From assembly GCA_026705765.1 (NCBI GenBank), contig JAPPAB010000027.1, positions 1-34,932 on the forward strand: a DNA stretch of 34,932 bases. Direction: 5' to 3'. Position 1 is the first letter of the stretch; every line of letters begins with the position of its first letter. Made by a program: the position numbers and the translations under genes. This stretch comes from Gemmatimonadota bacterium (lineage in GTDB: Bacteria; Latescibacterota; UBA2968). Below the pieces are notes generated by a model. The model saw only the letters and a list, made by a program, of their open reading frames with translations, was not told the origin of the DNA and ran no database searches. Below are positions 22,913 through 32,857 of this stretch, in pieces.

Positions 22913-25075
22913 TTAGCCTTTCACCTCTCGCCGCCGCGCGTGTAAAACCAGTTCAGTATATCCATTGGGCACTTCGCGCCCCTTGAAAACCAGATCAAGC
23001 GCCGCTTGAAACGCAATACTCTCATCAAAATTTGGCGCCATATTGCGATATTCCGGATCGCCCGCATTCTGCCGATCTACAACCGCAGCCATCTTCTCAA
23101 ACGTCTCGCGGACCTGCTCTGCACTCACAATCCCGTGATGCAGCCAGTTGGCAATATGCTGACTCGAAATGCGCAAAGTCGCGCGATCTTCCATCAGACC
23201 CACATCGTGAATATCCGGCACCTTAGAACAGCCAACACCCTGATCGACCCAGCGCACCACATAGCCCAAAATACCCTGCGCGTTATTATCCAATTCCTGC
23301 GCGATCTCCTCAGCCGTCAAATCCCTATCCAGCAAAGGCGGCGTCAAAATCGCCTCCAGACTCGCGCGTTCCCGCCTCGCGAGTTCTGCCTGCCGCGCCG
23401 AAACATTCACCTGATGATAGTGCATCGCATGCAACGTGGCCGCAGTTGGCGAAGGAACCCACGCGGTTGTCGCTCCCGCTTCGGGGTGATTCATCTTCGT
23501 CTCCACCATCTCCCGCATCGCATCGGGCATCGCCCACATCCCCTTGCCAATTTGCCCCTTGCCGATCAACCCCGTCTCAATACCCACATCCACATTCCAA
23601 TCCTCATAAGCCGTCAACCAGGGCTGCGCCTTAATTTCATTCTTGGGAAGCATAGCACCGGCTTCCATACTCGTGTGCATCTCATCACCCGTGCGATCCA
23701 AAAATCCCGTATTGATAAAAATGACGCGCTCTCGGGCTTCCCACATAGCGCGCTTCAAATTGACAGTCGTGCGCCGTTCCTCATCCATAATCCCGATCTT
23801 CAGCGTATTTCTCTCAAGTCCGAACACATCTTCCACACGCCCGAATAATTCTACCGTCGCCGCTACCTCTTCAGGCCCGTGCATCTTGGGCTTTACGATA
23901 TACACGCTACCCGAACGGCTATTTTGAAACACGCCATTGCCCTTCAAATCGTGAATAGCCGCCAAGGACGTCACCATCGCATCCAAAAACCCTTCGGGAA
24001 TCGCCTCTCCATCGGCAGTCGTCACCGCATCGGTGTACATGTGAATCCCCACATTTCGCACCAGCAACGTACTTCGCCCCGGCAATGTCAACACACCGCC
24101 ATCTGGACGAATATAATTCCTATCGGGATTCAATTTGCGATTCAGAGGTTGTCCATTCTTTTCAAAAGTCGTCTCCAGCGTCCCCTTCATCAAACCGCAC
24201 CAGTTGCGATACACGAGCACCTTATCCGCAGCATCCACAGCCGATACGGAATCCTCACAATCCTGAATCGTGGTAATAGCTGATTCCAGCACCACATCTT
24301 TGACCCCTGCCGGATGGTCTTTGCCAATGGGATGGCCTGGATCAATCTGAATCTCAACATGCAACCCATTGTGCGCCAACAACACACTGGACAGTGCCCC
24401 ATCTCGCTCCGCATAACCCACAAACTGATCCGGATCTGATAATCCTGTATCCCGACCATCAACCTCTGCTACAAGCACCTTCTGCCCACCCGCTTCACCC
24501 AGAGCAAACGCCGTCACTCCTGCGTAAGACCCACTGGACAGCGGCACAGCCTCATCCAAAAAATCATTCGCACTGGCAATCACCCTTTCCCCGCGCACGG
24601 GATTATAAGCCGTACCCTTATCTGCGCCATCATTCTCCGGAATCACATCTGTCCCATACAGCGCATCGTACAAACTACCCCAGCGCGCATTAGCCGCATT
24701 CAAACAATAACGCGCATTATCCACCGGCACGACCAACTGCGGTCCAGCCACTGTCGCAACCTCTGGATCAACGCCATTTGTCAACACCTGAAAATGATCC
24801 CCTTCGGGCAACAAATACCCAATCTCCTGCAAAAAGGTCCTGTACGCTTCTCCATCAATAGATTCGCGCCCCTCGTGCCAGGCATCGATCTTCGCCTGCA
24901 AGACATCGCGTTTCTCCAATAAACGCCGATTCTCCGGTCCCAGATCTCTTACAATCCCTTCCAACCCATGCCAAAAAGCCTCTGCATCCACGCCTGTATC
25001 GGGCGCAATTTCGTCTTTAACCAATGCGTAAAGCTCAGCATCTACATTCAATTTTCCAACCGCTACCACACGCAT
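22913..25075 (-). CDS. glcB: Malate synthase G
   Basis: A 720-residue enzyme, close to the ~723 residues of E. coli GlcB, condensing glyoxylate with acetyl-CoA to malate. Family segments seen are [27 protein letters not shown] and [11 protein letters not shown], with the C-terminal domain running to the end. The start at 25075 is chosen because AGGAG is 6 bases upstream and the sequence from MRVVAVGKL matches the family N-terminus; an in-frame ATG at 25144 would lie inside the preceding gene. No isocitrate lyase gene is in the window, so the glyoxylate could come from glycolate, allantoin, purine or C2-acid breakdown as well as the bypass. It follows the dioxygenase gene by 19 bases. Confidence 0.95.
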   Translation of the reverse strand: MRVVAVGKLNVDAELYALVKDEIAPDTGVDAEAFWHGLEGIVRDLGPENRRLLEKRDVLQAKIDAWHEGRESIDGEAYRTFLQEIGYLLPEGDHFQVLTNGVDPEVATVAGPQLVVPVDNARYCLNAANARWGSLYDALYGTDVIPENDGADKGTAYNPVRGERVIASANDFLDEAVPLSSGSYAGVTAFALGEAGGQKVLVAEVDGRDTGLSDPDQFVGYAERDGALSSVLLAHNGLHVEIQIDPGHPIGKDHPAGVKDVVLESAITTIQDCEDSVSAVDAADKVLVYRNWCGLMKGTLETTFEKNGQPLNRKLNPDRNYIRPDGGVLTLPGRSTLLVRNVGIHMYTDAVTTADGEAIPEGFLDAMVTSLAAIHDLKGNGVFQNSRSGSVYIVKPKMHGPEEVAATVELFGRVEDVFGLERNTLKIGIMDEERRTTVNLKRAMWEARERVIFINTGFLDRTGDEMHTSMEAGAMLPKNEIKAQPWLTAYEDWNVDVGIETGLIGKGQIGKGMWAMPDAMREMVETKMNHPEAGATTAWVPSPTAATLHAMHYHQVNVSARQAELARRERASLEAILTPPLLDRDLTAEEIAQELDNNAQGILGYVVRWVDQGVGCSKVPDIHDVGLMEDRATLRISSQHIANWLHHGIVSAEQVRETFEKMAAVVDRQNAGDPEYRNMAPNFDESIAFQAALDLVFKGREVPNGYTELVLHARRREVKG

Positions 25076-25094
25076 ATATCGCTCCTTTGAAAAC

Positions 25095-25934
25095 TCAAGT
25101 ATATCCACCTTTACCCAACAAAATACGCGCCTCCTCGTCATCACCCTCTAAAATCGCCTGCGTCAACCCGTCGCCAGGAGGCGGTCCCCCGTGGGGTGAT
25201 CGGCGCAACCAGGTCGGCGTATAACTCAAAATCAACATCCTGCGCTTTGTCCTCAACGTCGGCAATCCACGATGCCAGAGATTGCTGTGAATCAACACGC
25301 CGCCCCCGGCCTTCACGCGGACCACAAGCTCCCCTTCAACCGGCTCATAAGTATCGGGAGGCGGTGCTCTATCCAACCAATTGTGCGACCCCGGCACAAT
25401 ACCCACAGCCCCTGTATCCTCATTCAAATCATCCAGATAAATCAGAGCATCTATCCCATGTGGCCTGGAAAACCACGGCGGCAAGGGATTGGAAACCACG
25501 CGCAAATGCTGGTGCCATGGGGTCTGATGAGGCGTCGCAGCCGGATAACTGATCCGCGCGCTCAGCCCCCGAAGCCTGACCAGCGGTCCCATCATCGCCC
25601 GCGCAATAGATAACACAGGCGGAAACTTCAACAAATCCAAAAACACTGGATCTTTATCCATCAAATGCCGCGGAATACGCCCCCAGGATCGCTTTCCAGT
25701 ATCTCGAAACGCGCCCGATTCCCGAGCCTCCAATCGATCCAGCGCGTCTTGCAGCGCTTTCAAGTCCTCACCCGCAAACAATCCCTCGCGCACCAGATAC
25801 CCTTCCCGATCAAATAGCAGCAACTCCTCTGCCGATGCACAAACATCTATTTCGTAATGGTGATCTGATCCGCGGGTATTGGGACTGAGAACCTTATAAG
25901 ACACCGCGCAATTCTGTTCAAAACTATGATCCAT
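25095..25934 (-). CDS. Phytanoyl-CoA dioxygenase-family protein with H-Q-H in place of HxD
   Basis: A 279-residue Fe(II)/2-oxoglutarate dioxygenase-like protein. The double-stranded beta-helix is recognisable: strand and turn [13 protein letters not shown] (178-190), the distal His H221 (SNLWHRGLP) and the 2-oxoglutarate-binding Arg at 231 or 232. The first metal motif, usually HxD, reads W-H141-Q-H143, so the aspartate is histidine. This may give a three-histidine site, an altered reaction or an inactive protein. It lies 10 bases after the DUF4038 gene, with GGAGATGAT upstream of the start. The family hydroxylates diverse small molecules, and many copies are typical of this type of genome. 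Confidence 0.85.
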   Translation of the reverse strand: MDHSFEQNCAVSYKVLSPNTRGSDHHYEIDVCASAEELLLFDREGYLVREGLFAGEDLKALQDALDRLEARESGAFRDTGKRSWGRIPRHLMDKDPVFLDLLKFPPVLSIARAMMGPLVRLRGLSARISYPAATPHQTPWHQHLRVVSNPLPPWFSRPHGIDALIYLDDLNEDTGAVGIVPGSHNWLDRAPPPDTYEPVEGELVVRVKAGGGVLIHSNLWHRGLPTLRTKRRMLILSYTPTWLRRSPHGGPPPGDGLTQAILEGDDEEARILLGKGGYT

Positions 25935-25943
25935 ATCATCTCC

Positions 25944-27548
25944 TCATGCCATGACCAGAAGCCAATCGCCATCTCCCGGTGCTTCGTAAACGCGCCTGCC
26001 ATTGGCCTCGCGCACTACTGCTGCTTCGACATCCCCATCGCGCGGATTGTACCAGATACCCCGTAGATGTGGTGCCAAACCCGCCACCTTCACCTCCACC
26101 GCCTCACCCTGTGGTGTATAGGCAACCACGAGATCGTTTGCCACAGATTTAGAAATTAAGATATGCCTGTGTACATCTCGCTCGCCGGGCTGCGCGCCCA
26201 ACAACTCCGGCGCCGGACGCAGCGTCCACCACCCGATAGAATCGAATGCATCGACGAGATGCCGCACTTGCTCTGCCCCATCCATCAGCAACGCATCATG
26301 CCAGGGCAGAGGCGTTCCCGTATAGGGATGGTCAACAGGCGGCCCGCTACCATCGTCCCACCCCCACACGCCGTGTCCCCCATAAGTCACGCCAGCGGTT
26401 GGCGCATTGAGCAAACTCCAGTACAACGCCCTCCTCACCGACGCTGCATCGTGTGGTCGCTTTGAATGATAGGCCACGTGATTTTCATAAGAAGGCTCCA
26501 TATTAATATAAAATTGGCGCGGCGTCATTTTCCAATCTTCTGAAGGTGGTCCCGTCACAATCCACTGCAAAGTCTCGTCGCTGTCGCCGTGACCACTTTG
26601 ATAACCCACCACATCGAGCCAATTTTCAGACCGAAATTCATCAGTCGGGAATCGCCGCCCCGAACTGTGCATCGCCACAGGTGCGTGGGGACCTTTCCCG
26701 AAAACCGCGCGACCAACGCGCTGCCATCGCTCGGCATTCTCGCCATCGTAATTGCCATCCCCACCCAAAATCCACACCACGGGATAACACGCCCATCGCG
26801 CGACCATATATTCAGCCAGCAGAATCATCTGGTCCTCTGACAACGAAACGCCCGGACTCTTTTCCGGATGATTGCGCCCTCCCAGTGCCCACAACATCAC
26901 GGGCGCATTGACCAGACCCGCCTGAAAAGTCATCTCCACCCAGTCATCCAACCGCTGAAAAAAGGCCGGATTTATTGCGATCTTTTCCACACCGGAAAAC
27001 GCCAGATTGCCCTCGACATCGCCATCTGGAGCCGCCCGCCACTGCGTAGCCACCCATTGCACGGTATTAAATCCCTGCCGCACGCGCACGCTGAGATAAT
27101 AGCGCCATTCATCCCGCGTTGATCGCAAACACCCATTCCACGCCGTATCCGCCATATAGAAAAACGGTTTCTCATCCGAAAAAATAAAATGCCGCCTGTT
27201 TGCAGACAGCGCGATAGGACCGTGTACATCAAATTCACTGCCCGTCTGCGATGGCCCACACGTAAAACGCCCCTCTCGATTGTGCAAACCCGTGTTTTCC
27301 GCATCTGAAAAAAACGTCGCATACGACCACTCGCCCTCTTCATCTGGACAAAAACGCACGCGCCATTGCCGTCCACCATCCCAGAATCCCATCACATTAT
27401 AGACCGATCCAAACGGCGAAGTAAACACCACCTGCAACGCCGCTTCTTGAATGGGATTTCCGTAATCTTTATCGCTCTCGAAATCGATCTCAATGCGTCC
27501 CCATTTTGTCACAACCGGTTCATGACCGTTTTGATCAATATCGTTCAT
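25944..27548 (-). CDS. DUF4038 (apiosidase-like) glycoside hydrolase with DUF5060 domain
   Basis: A 534-residue protein. The N-terminal ~110 residues form a beta-sandwich (FTSPFGSVYNVMGFWDGGRQWRV..) of the DUF5060 type. The central (beta/alpha)8 barrel is DUF4038-like: FFYMADTAWNG, ILGGDGNYDGEN and YINMEPSYENH, where the glutamates of the last two are the candidate catalytic pair. A small C-terminal beta domain (about 455-534) closes it. Relatives remove apiose or related sugars from pectin. No signal peptide is seen, so it would work inside the cell. It starts 9 bases after the debranching enzyme gene, with GAGGAGAT before the ATG. The substrate is inferred only. Confidence 0.85.
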   Translation of the reverse strand: MNDIDQNGHEPVVTKWGRIEIDFESDKDYGNPIQEAALQVVFTSPFGSVYNVMGFWDGGRQWRVRFCPDEEGEWSYATFFSDAENTGLHNREGRFTCGPSQTGSEFDVHGPIALSANRRHFIFSDEKPFFYMADTAWNGCLRSTRDEWRYYLSVRVRQGFNTVQWVATQWRAAPDGDVEGNLAFSGVEKIAINPAFFQRLDDWVEMTFQAGLVNAPVMLWALGGRNHPEKSPGVSLSEDQMILLAEYMVARWACYPVVWILGGDGNYDGENAERWQRVGRAVFGKGPHAPVAMHSSGRRFPTDEFRSENWLDVVGYQSGHGDSDETLQWIVTGPPSEDWKMTPRQFYINMEPSYENHVAYHSKRPHDAASVRRALYWSLLNAPTAGVTYGGHGVWGWDDGSGPPVDHPYTGTPLPWHDALLMDGAEQVRHLVDAFDSIGWWTLRPAPELLGAQPGERDVHRHILISKSVANDLVVAYTPQGEAVEVKVAGLAPHLRGIWYNPRDGDVEAAVVREANGRRVYEAPGDGDWLLVMA

Positions 27549-27557
27549 ATCTCCTCT

Positions 27558-29525
27558 CTATTTCATTATTTCGGGTCTCTTGTCCAGCACATCTTCCGCA
27601 AAAGCGCGCAAGACCTCGGCAGTACTCCACGCCTGAGCAAAACAACCGCGAGATACATGGGGCGGATCGCCATCGAAAATCTCAGAAATATGTCCCAGAC
27701 CCGCCTCTTCAACATGGCGCAACAAAGGGCACAACATGTCTCTCGCAGAAATACGAACATCTGCCTCGTCACCGTGAATGCGAACCCATGAAGTAATAAA
27801 CGGACCCATAAGCCATGCCCAAACCGTCCCTTGATGATACGCGCTATCGCGACTATACGGATCACCGCCATATATTCCCCTGTATGCCGCGTCGGACGGC
27901 GACAGACTTCGCAAACCATAAGGCGTGAGCAACTCGCGTTCGACCACATCGAGAATACTGCGTTCACGCGCGGCATCGAGCATGCGATGCGGCAAACTTA
28001 GTGCAAAAATCTGATTGGGACGAATCGCCGCATCCAACTCCGTATCGGTCAGACAGTCGTACAAACATCCAGCATCGGAATTCCAGAAAGCCTCGACAAA
28101 GCGCGCGGCTGTCTTTTCAGCCAGACCAGCGTATTCGGCGCTGAGCCTGGATTCCCCATATCTATCAGCCAGATCGCGCACCACACACAGTGCATTGTAC
28201 CACAGCGCATTGACCTCAACGGGCTTACCCTGCCGCGGGGTAACGACCCAGTCTCCTACCTTAGCATCCATCCATGTCAGTTGCACACCGGGTTCCCCCG
28301 CATAGAGCAACCCATCGCAATCCAGATGAATATTATAGCGCGTTCCCGAAACAAAACAGTGGATGATCTCTTTTAGCACCCCCCAGAGATTTTCGCGCAC
28401 AAAAGCATAATCATCTGTGTACGCCAAAAATCGATCCACCGCATAGACGTACCAAAGCGTTGCATCCACGCTATTGTACTCGGGTACATCACCGCAATCG
28501 GGAAATCGATTTGGAATCATCCCCTTGTCGCAAAAATGTGCATAAGCAGCGAGAATATCGCGGGCTTCGTCAAATCGTCCGGTCACCAGTGCGAGACCGG
28601 GCAGCGCGATCATCGTATCCCGCCCCCAATCCGTAAACCAGGGATAACCCGCGATAATGGTAGCGCGTGCGTCGCTGCGTTTGACGAGAAAGGCATCTGC
28701 ACTCAAACTGAGACCAGTGCATTTGGGAACTGATTGAACAATTTTATTTCTTCGATCTAACTCAGCCTGCCGAAGCGCATTCACCTGATCGCATGTGCCG
28801 CGTTCAAGGCTGACGAGCAAATGCGCGGATTCGCCCGCTTCGAGATCAAAGGTAAATTCTCCGGGGCAATACAGGTCTTCCCTACTATCCAGGCCGCGAT
28901 AGGCTTCAACAGCATATTCAAAATTGTAATACCAATCGCCTCGCGCTTGAAATTCTCCATTGTGCGCGATATACAAAGGTGGGTATTTCGAATAAGGCTG
29001 AAAACTCACCAGACCATGACAAATATCGACATCGCCATTGAGCATATCATTCTGGCGCGTCAGGTGATGATAATCTCGGAAAGCCGCGAGCGGACGCAAC
29101 GTAAGCATAACAGGGCGATCAAAAGCACCGTAAGTAATCACAGTGGTATTTTGACCATAGACCATAAAAATTTGCTTTTCAAAACACAAATCGTCAGTAC
29201 AATAGGTAAAGGTGGGAAAAGGATCCAGGCGGACGTGTTCGAGATGGGTATAACCGTGTGGGTGAATAGCACCAGCGTAGCAATTACTGCCCAGTTCAAA
29301 AGTCCCCATATCGGGCACAATAAGCGTCTCCTCAAATTTGGACAGCGCGACAAATCGACCGTGCGACTCATTTTGTGCGGGAATGAGCAAACCGTGGTAC
29401 CGCCGCGTATTCATCCCAATAATCGTAGAACACGCAAATCCCCCCATACCATTGGTCTCAAGCCACTCCCGCCCCATCGCCTGACCGGGATCTCGGCATA
29501 TTTCTTTTTTTATAAAAATATCCAT
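27558..29525 (-). CDS. Glycogen debranching enzyme (amylo-alpha-1,6-glucosidase type)
   Basis: A 655-residue enzyme. The N-terminal beta domain starts at MDIFIKKEICRDPGQAMGREWLETNGMGGFA and carries the family marker RRYHGLLIP. The C-terminal GH133-type (alpha/alpha)6 catalytic domain contains TDWGRDTMIALPGLAL, FPDCGDVPEYNSVDATLW and ending motifs RDSAYHQGTVWAWLMGP, with Asp and Glu residues at the expected places. It hydrolyses alpha-1,6 branch glucose in glycogen or limit dextrins. The ATG at 29525 has GGAAG 7 bases upstream; the longer open frame runs into the promoter region of the divergent gene and is discarded. It heads the five-gene minus-strand run. Confidence 0.9.
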   Translation of the reverse strand: MDIFIKKEICRDPGQAMGREWLETNGMGGFACSTIIGMNTRRYHGLLIPAQNESHGRFVALSKFEETLIVPDMGTFELGSNCYAGAIHPHGYTHLEHVRLDPFPTFTYCTDDLCFEKQIFMVYGQNTTVITYGAFDRPVMLTLRPLAAFRDYHHLTRQNDMLNGDVDICHGLVSFQPYSKYPPLYIAHNGEFQARGDWYYNFEYAVEAYRGLDSREDLYCPGEFTFDLEAGESAHLLVSLERGTCDQVNALRQAELDRRNKIVQSVPKCTGLSLSADAFLVKRSDARATIIAGYPWFTDWGRDTMIALPGLALVTGRFDEARDILAAYAHFCDKGMIPNRFPDCGDVPEYNSVDATLWYVYAVDRFLAYTDDYAFVRENLWGVLKEIIHCFVSGTRYNIHLDCDGLLYAGEPGVQLTWMDAKVGDWVVTPRQGKPVEVNALWYNALCVVRDLADRYGESRLSAEYAGLAEKTAARFVEAFWNSDAGCLYDCLTDTELDAAIRPNQIFALSLPHRMLDAARERSILDVVERELLTPYGLRSLSPSDAAYRGIYGGDPYSRDSAYHQGTVWAWLMGPFITSWVRIHGDEADVRISARDMLCPLLRHVEEAGLGHISEIFDGDPPHVSRGCFAQAWSTAEVLRAFAEDVLDKRPEIMK

Positions 29526-29564
29526 GATCCGCTTCCATTCACCGAATGGAATATTCCCTCCTCC

Positions 29565-29593
29565 TTGACACCAGGCAGTTTTGTATCTATAAA
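29565..29593 (+). promoter_or_regulatory. Near-consensus sigma70 promoter of the DNA methyltransferase gene
   Basis: TTGACA (29565-29570), a 17-base spacer and TATAAA (29588-29593). Predicted start near 29600, giving a ~29-base leader to the ATG at 29629. Confidence 0.8.
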
Positions 29594-29628
29594 TACTTGC
29601 GACAAACTTCTCTATAAAGAATACATAT

Positions 29629-30873
29629 ATGACCGCGAAACAACTGACATTAGAGATAGAATCCTTTGCGCCTGACTGGCTCAAACGAGAACTGATGGAT
29701 TTCAACACATTTGGCAAAAATACAATTGTGACCTCTACGGAGACAGAGCCGATTCGCCTTGAAACTTACGTAAACGAATTTTGGACCGCCAAACAAAGAG
29801 CAGCCAATGCACTCCACGAAATATCATACCGGGCGTGCTTCAAGCCTCAACTCCCCAGATTCTTTATCGAACGACTAACCTTACCGGGCGACGCAGTCTA
29901 TGACCCCTTTGCCGGACGGGGTACTACACTTATCGAATCTGCTCTTTTGGGACGCGTTCCCATAGGATGCGATATTAATCCGTTGAGTTCCATTATGACG
30001 CTTCCCCGCCTGAATCCCCCCACAGTTGACCAAGTCGCCGACAGACTATCCCATATAGAACTCGAAGATGTCGATGAATATCCAGAAGACTTACTGGTCT
30101 TTTATCACCCGGAAACTCTGAAACAAATTTGTTCGCTCAAAAAATATCTAACAGAAAAAGCCGACAGCCTCGATTGGATCGATCAATGGATTCTCCTGAT
30201 CGCACTGAGCAGATTAACGGGACACTCATCGGGGTTTTTCTCTGTTTATACCCTGCCCCCTAACCAGGCTGTCTCCGTTGACTCACAAAAAAAAATCAAT
30301 CAAAAAAGAAATCAAAAACCGCCATTGCGAGATATCAAAAATCTCATCCTGAAAAAAACACGCGCCCTTTTAAAACACTGTGACAATCAAACCCGACATA
30401 CCTTGACAAGCGTTCCCCAGGCAAAGTTCCTCACACAACCCTCACATAGCGTCCCCGAAATCGCGTCCAACTCCGTCTCCCTCGTCGTAACCTCTCCGCC
30501 GTTTCTCGATGTCGTCAACTATGCACAGGACAACTGGTTGCGATGCTGGTTTTGCGGCATAGACCCCGCGGCAGTACCCATCACCATGGCGAAAAAAGTC
30601 GAACAATGGCAACGCGAAATGACAAAGGTCTTTTTGGAATTAGAGCGCGTCTTGAAACCCAGCGGACATATCGCCTTTGAAGTCGGTGAAGTCAGACACG
30701 GCAAAATAAAACTCGAAGAAGCGGTTATCCCGTGCGGCATCGAAGCGGGACTCACGCCATTGCTGGTTTTAATTAACGACCAAAAATTCACCAAAACCGC
30801 CAATGTATGGGGCGTTGATAATACAACAAAAGGGACAAATACCAATCGCGTCGTCGTGTTTCAAAAAAAATAA
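29629..30873 (+). CDS. Solitary DNA methyltransferase (N4-cytosine/N6-adenine type)
   Basis: A 414-residue SAM-dependent amino-methyltransferase. Motif I is DPFAGRGTT (92-100), then CDINPL binds the SAM ribose, and motif IV is TSPPF (288-292), with a ~190-residue insert between them that could be the target-recognition part. TSPP(Y/F) is usual for N4-cytosine enzymes; the order motif I then IV is the alpha/gamma arrangement. No restriction endonuclease, specificity subunit or vsr gene is adjacent, so it appears to be an orphan methylase, or a member of the family that modifies other nucleic acids. A strong promoter precedes it; the Shine-Dalgarno sequence is weak. The convergent gene begins 17 bases after the stop. 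Confidence 0.82.
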   Translation: MTAKQLTLEIESFAPDWLKRELMDFNTFGKNTIVTSTETEPIRLETYVNEFWTAKQRAANALHEISYRACFKPQLPRFFIERLTLPGDAVYDPFAGRGTTLIESALLGRVPIGCDINPLSSIMTLPRLNPPTVDQVADRLSHIELEDVDEYPEDLLVFYHPETLKQICSLKKYLTEKADSLDWIDQWILLIALSRLTGHSSGFFSVYTLPPNQAVSVDSQKKINQKRNQKPPLRDIKNLILKKTRALLKHCDNQTRHTLTSVPQAKFLTQPSHSVPEIASNSVSLVVTSPPFLDVVNYAQDNWLRCWFCGIDPAAVPITMAKKVEQWQREMTKVFLELERVLKPSGHIAFEVGEVRHGKIKLEEAVIPCGIEAGLTPLLVLINDQKFTKTANVWGVDNTTKGTNTNRVVVFQKK

Positions 30874-30890
30874 TTGAACGATTCACTTTG

Positions 30891-32078
30891 TTATTCAAAC
30901 TGCCTTTTTCTCTGATTACACGCCTTGCCCTTGCCGCGAATAATATCTGCTCGCTGCCATAGATCAACAGTGCGACTAATCGCATCGCCCTCGCCGAGAT
31001 GTTGTATTTGTGCTTTAGTAAACCAGTCGCAATGTCCATTTGCCAGCGCATCGGCATCCATGTTTTTATCTGAAAAGCCATAAACCCGACAAATACCCTC
31101 TTCCTCTTCCACATCTTCAATATAGGACATCCACGGCACCTCCAGCCCGAGTTGCGTCCTGGTAAGTTCTTGCAAAGAACCGACACGCGCGCCGACATCC
31201 CAGCCCACCAACTTTTCCTCTTCCCATCCCTCGCCGCCCGGCAACTCCCAACGATCCGTCTCATCATCGCGTCGCAACAAGAACCCTGGTTCTCCGCCAT
31301 TCGGACACTCGATAAGCAGACGGGTCGTCTCAATCGGCTTGTCAAAACACACGGGAATAAGCCGTTTCCCCTCATCACTCAAAGCCTCAAGGGCTGCGGG
31401 ATTATACGGATAATATCCCGCAGCGGGAGGCGCATTAGCCGCACAATACTTATTGAAAATACCGCAACGGTCTTCTGTACTTGTACCCGCAGGTGCTTCA
31501 TGCCAGACATGCTCATTAACAACCAGCAAATCCCCCGCTTTAAGCTCTGGATCGATAAAATCCGGCAACTGACTCCTATCGGGCCGATTGACATCTAATA
31601 TATGTGCCTCCTCGTCAATCACCTGCGTCAATTTATGCGATTTCGGCGACACCAGAAAGGGACCATACACCGGATCGAAATCAGTCAGCGGAATAATGGC
31701 AAACACCCAGTTCATCGACGAACCCACGGGGCGCCACCGTTTGTAATCGCAGTGGGCGCCACCCCCCTTATCGCCCGGCGTTCTCAGATACGCCACAAAA
31801 GCCGTCAAATGCGCCGGTTGCCCCAGCACGGACTCGACCGCCCCCATAACCGTCGGATGCTCGGAAATCGAAGTAAGCCCCGGTTCTGATAGCCTGTTGC
31901 CACTAACAGTGTACTTCGCTGGCTCGGGATACGAGAGCTTTGGTGGGTACGCACCGCGTTTGACCTTTTCCTGCACAACGCGACGAAGGTCATTCGCTTC
32001 GCTCGCAGATAAGACATTGCGAATAATCAGATAACCATCCTCATGGTAATCAGCAATCTGTTGCTCGCTAAGGGTCAT
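30891..32078 (-). CDS. Phytanoyl-CoA dioxygenase-family protein fused to a degenerate NUDIX domain
   Basis: A 395-residue two-domain protein. Residues 1-245 are a PhyH-type Fe(II)/2OG dioxygenase with H109-C-D111 as HxD, H193 (NEHVWHEAP) and R204 for 2-oxoglutarate. Residues about 250-372 follow a NUDIX pattern: RLLIECPNGGEPGFLLRRDD, WELPGGEGWEEEK and LQELTRTQLGLEV. The box is degenerate: the REUxEExGU section reads QELTRTQLGL and has an insertion, so hydrolase activity is doubtful; it may bind a nucleotide-like ligand. The ATG at 32078 has AGGAG 8 bases upstream. It is convergent with the methyltransferase and downstream of the redoxin gene on the same strand. Confidence 0.8.
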   Translation of the reverse strand: MTLSEQQIADYHEDGYLIIRNVLSASEANDLRRVVQEKVKRGAYPPKLSYPEPAKYTVSGNRLSEPGLTSISEHPTVMGAVESVLGQPAHLTAFVAYLRTPGDKGGGAHCDYKRWRPVGSSMNWVFAIIPLTDFDPVYGPFLVSPKSHKLTQVIDEEAHILDVNRPDRSQLPDFIDPELKAGDLLVVNEHVWHEAPAGTSTEDRCGIFNKYCAANAPPAAGYYPYNPAALEALSDEGKRLIPVCFDKPIETTRLLIECPNGGEPGFLLRRDDETDRWELPGGEGWEEEKLVGWDVGARVGSLQELTRTQLGLEVPWMSYIEDVEEEEGICRVYGFSDKNMDADALANGHCDWFTKAQIQHLGEGDAISRTVDLWQRADIIRGKGKACNQRKRQFE

Positions 32079-32119
32079 AATAAGAGCTCCTTTCAGCAGA
32101 TATTTCAATCATGAACACC

Positions 32120-32146
32120 AAAGCCCCTTCCATACGAAGAGGCTTT
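32120..32146 (-). terminator. Hairpin downstream of the redoxin gene
   Basis: The arms AAAGCCCCTTC (32120-32130) and GAAGAGGCTTT (32136-32146) pair with one mismatch around a 5-base loop. It lies 24 bases after the minus-strand stop at 32170 and before the dioxygenase start. The following U-run is weak, so it may attenuate rather than fully stop transcription. Confidence 0.55.
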
Positions 32147-32169
32147 GCCGCATTTTGATACAACCAGTC

Positions 32170-32781
32170 CTACGAATCCTCGTTAAACTTAATGCCACAA
32201 CCGAGGGCTTTGGTCTCGGATATTGAAATGTCTTTCCCGGCCAACAATGCATCGAGCGCGTCTTTGAGGTACGCTGCTTCCACCGCATTGGCATCCGAAG
32301 CATTATCGTCAATCGCGCCGTGATACGCCAGCTTGCCTTTGGCGTTAAAAAGAAAAATTTCTGGCGTACGGCTGGCCCCAAATGCGCGGGCGACCTGGGA
32401 TGCGGGATCGACCACATAGGGAAATTCGTAAGACAGGGTTTTGGCACGAGTGACCATCTCGTCAAAACTATCCTCTGCAGCACGCCTGGGATCATTGGGA
32501 TTAATCACAATCACACCAAACCCCTTGCCGCGATACGCATTGCCAATACTGGCTACGCGGCTTTCCCATTTGACCGCCCAGGGACAGGAATTGCACGAAA
32601 AAATAACCAGAGTACCCTTCTCTCCTTGCACGCTCTCCAGAGTGTACACCTTACCATCGGTGCCTTTCATCTCCAGGTCAGTTGCCGGTGCCTCTGCGCC
32701 CAATGCGAGGGTTTGGCTTTTGCCCGCTTCGGCATTAAAACTCATCGCTACGACAAGTGCAATGGCTAATAATTTACGCAT
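32170..32781 (-). CDS. Exported redoxin / thioredoxin-fold protein
   Basis: A 203-residue protein with a signal peptide (MRKLLAIALVVAMSFNAEA, about 1-19) and an AhpC-TSA/redoxin domain. The redox motif is FSCNSCPW with C63 and C66, followed by the family stretch VIVINPNDP and the cis-Pro loop SRTPEIFLF. The pattern is that of periplasmic thioredoxin-family proteins that reduce or form disulfides, rather than classical peroxiredoxin. AGGAGG lies 5 bases before the ATG. A second, TlpA-like, protein is encoded 77 bases upstream on the same strand. Confidence 0.85.
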   Translation of the reverse strand: MRKLLAIALVVAMSFNAEAGKSQTLALGAEAPATDLEMKGTDGKVYTLESVQGEKGTLVIFSCNSCPWAVKWESRVASIGNAYRGKGFGVIVINPNDPRRAAEDSFDEMVTRAKTLSYEFPYVVDPASQVARAFGASRTPEIFLFNAKGKLAYHGAIDDNASDANAVEAAYLKDALDALLAGKDISISETKALGCGIKFNEDS

Positions 32782-32857
32782 GGAATCCTCCTGATATTTG
32801 GTGGTATGAGAGTATCTATAGTCTGAATTCTCGGATAGACGCGCCCTAAAGTACCCC

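Noticed and set aside
22913-25075. Complete glyoxylate bypass locus
   Set aside because: No isocitrate lyase gene is visible in the window.
29629-30873. Restriction-modification system
   Set aside because: Only a methyltransferase is present; neighbours are a glycogen enzyme and a dioxygenase fusion.
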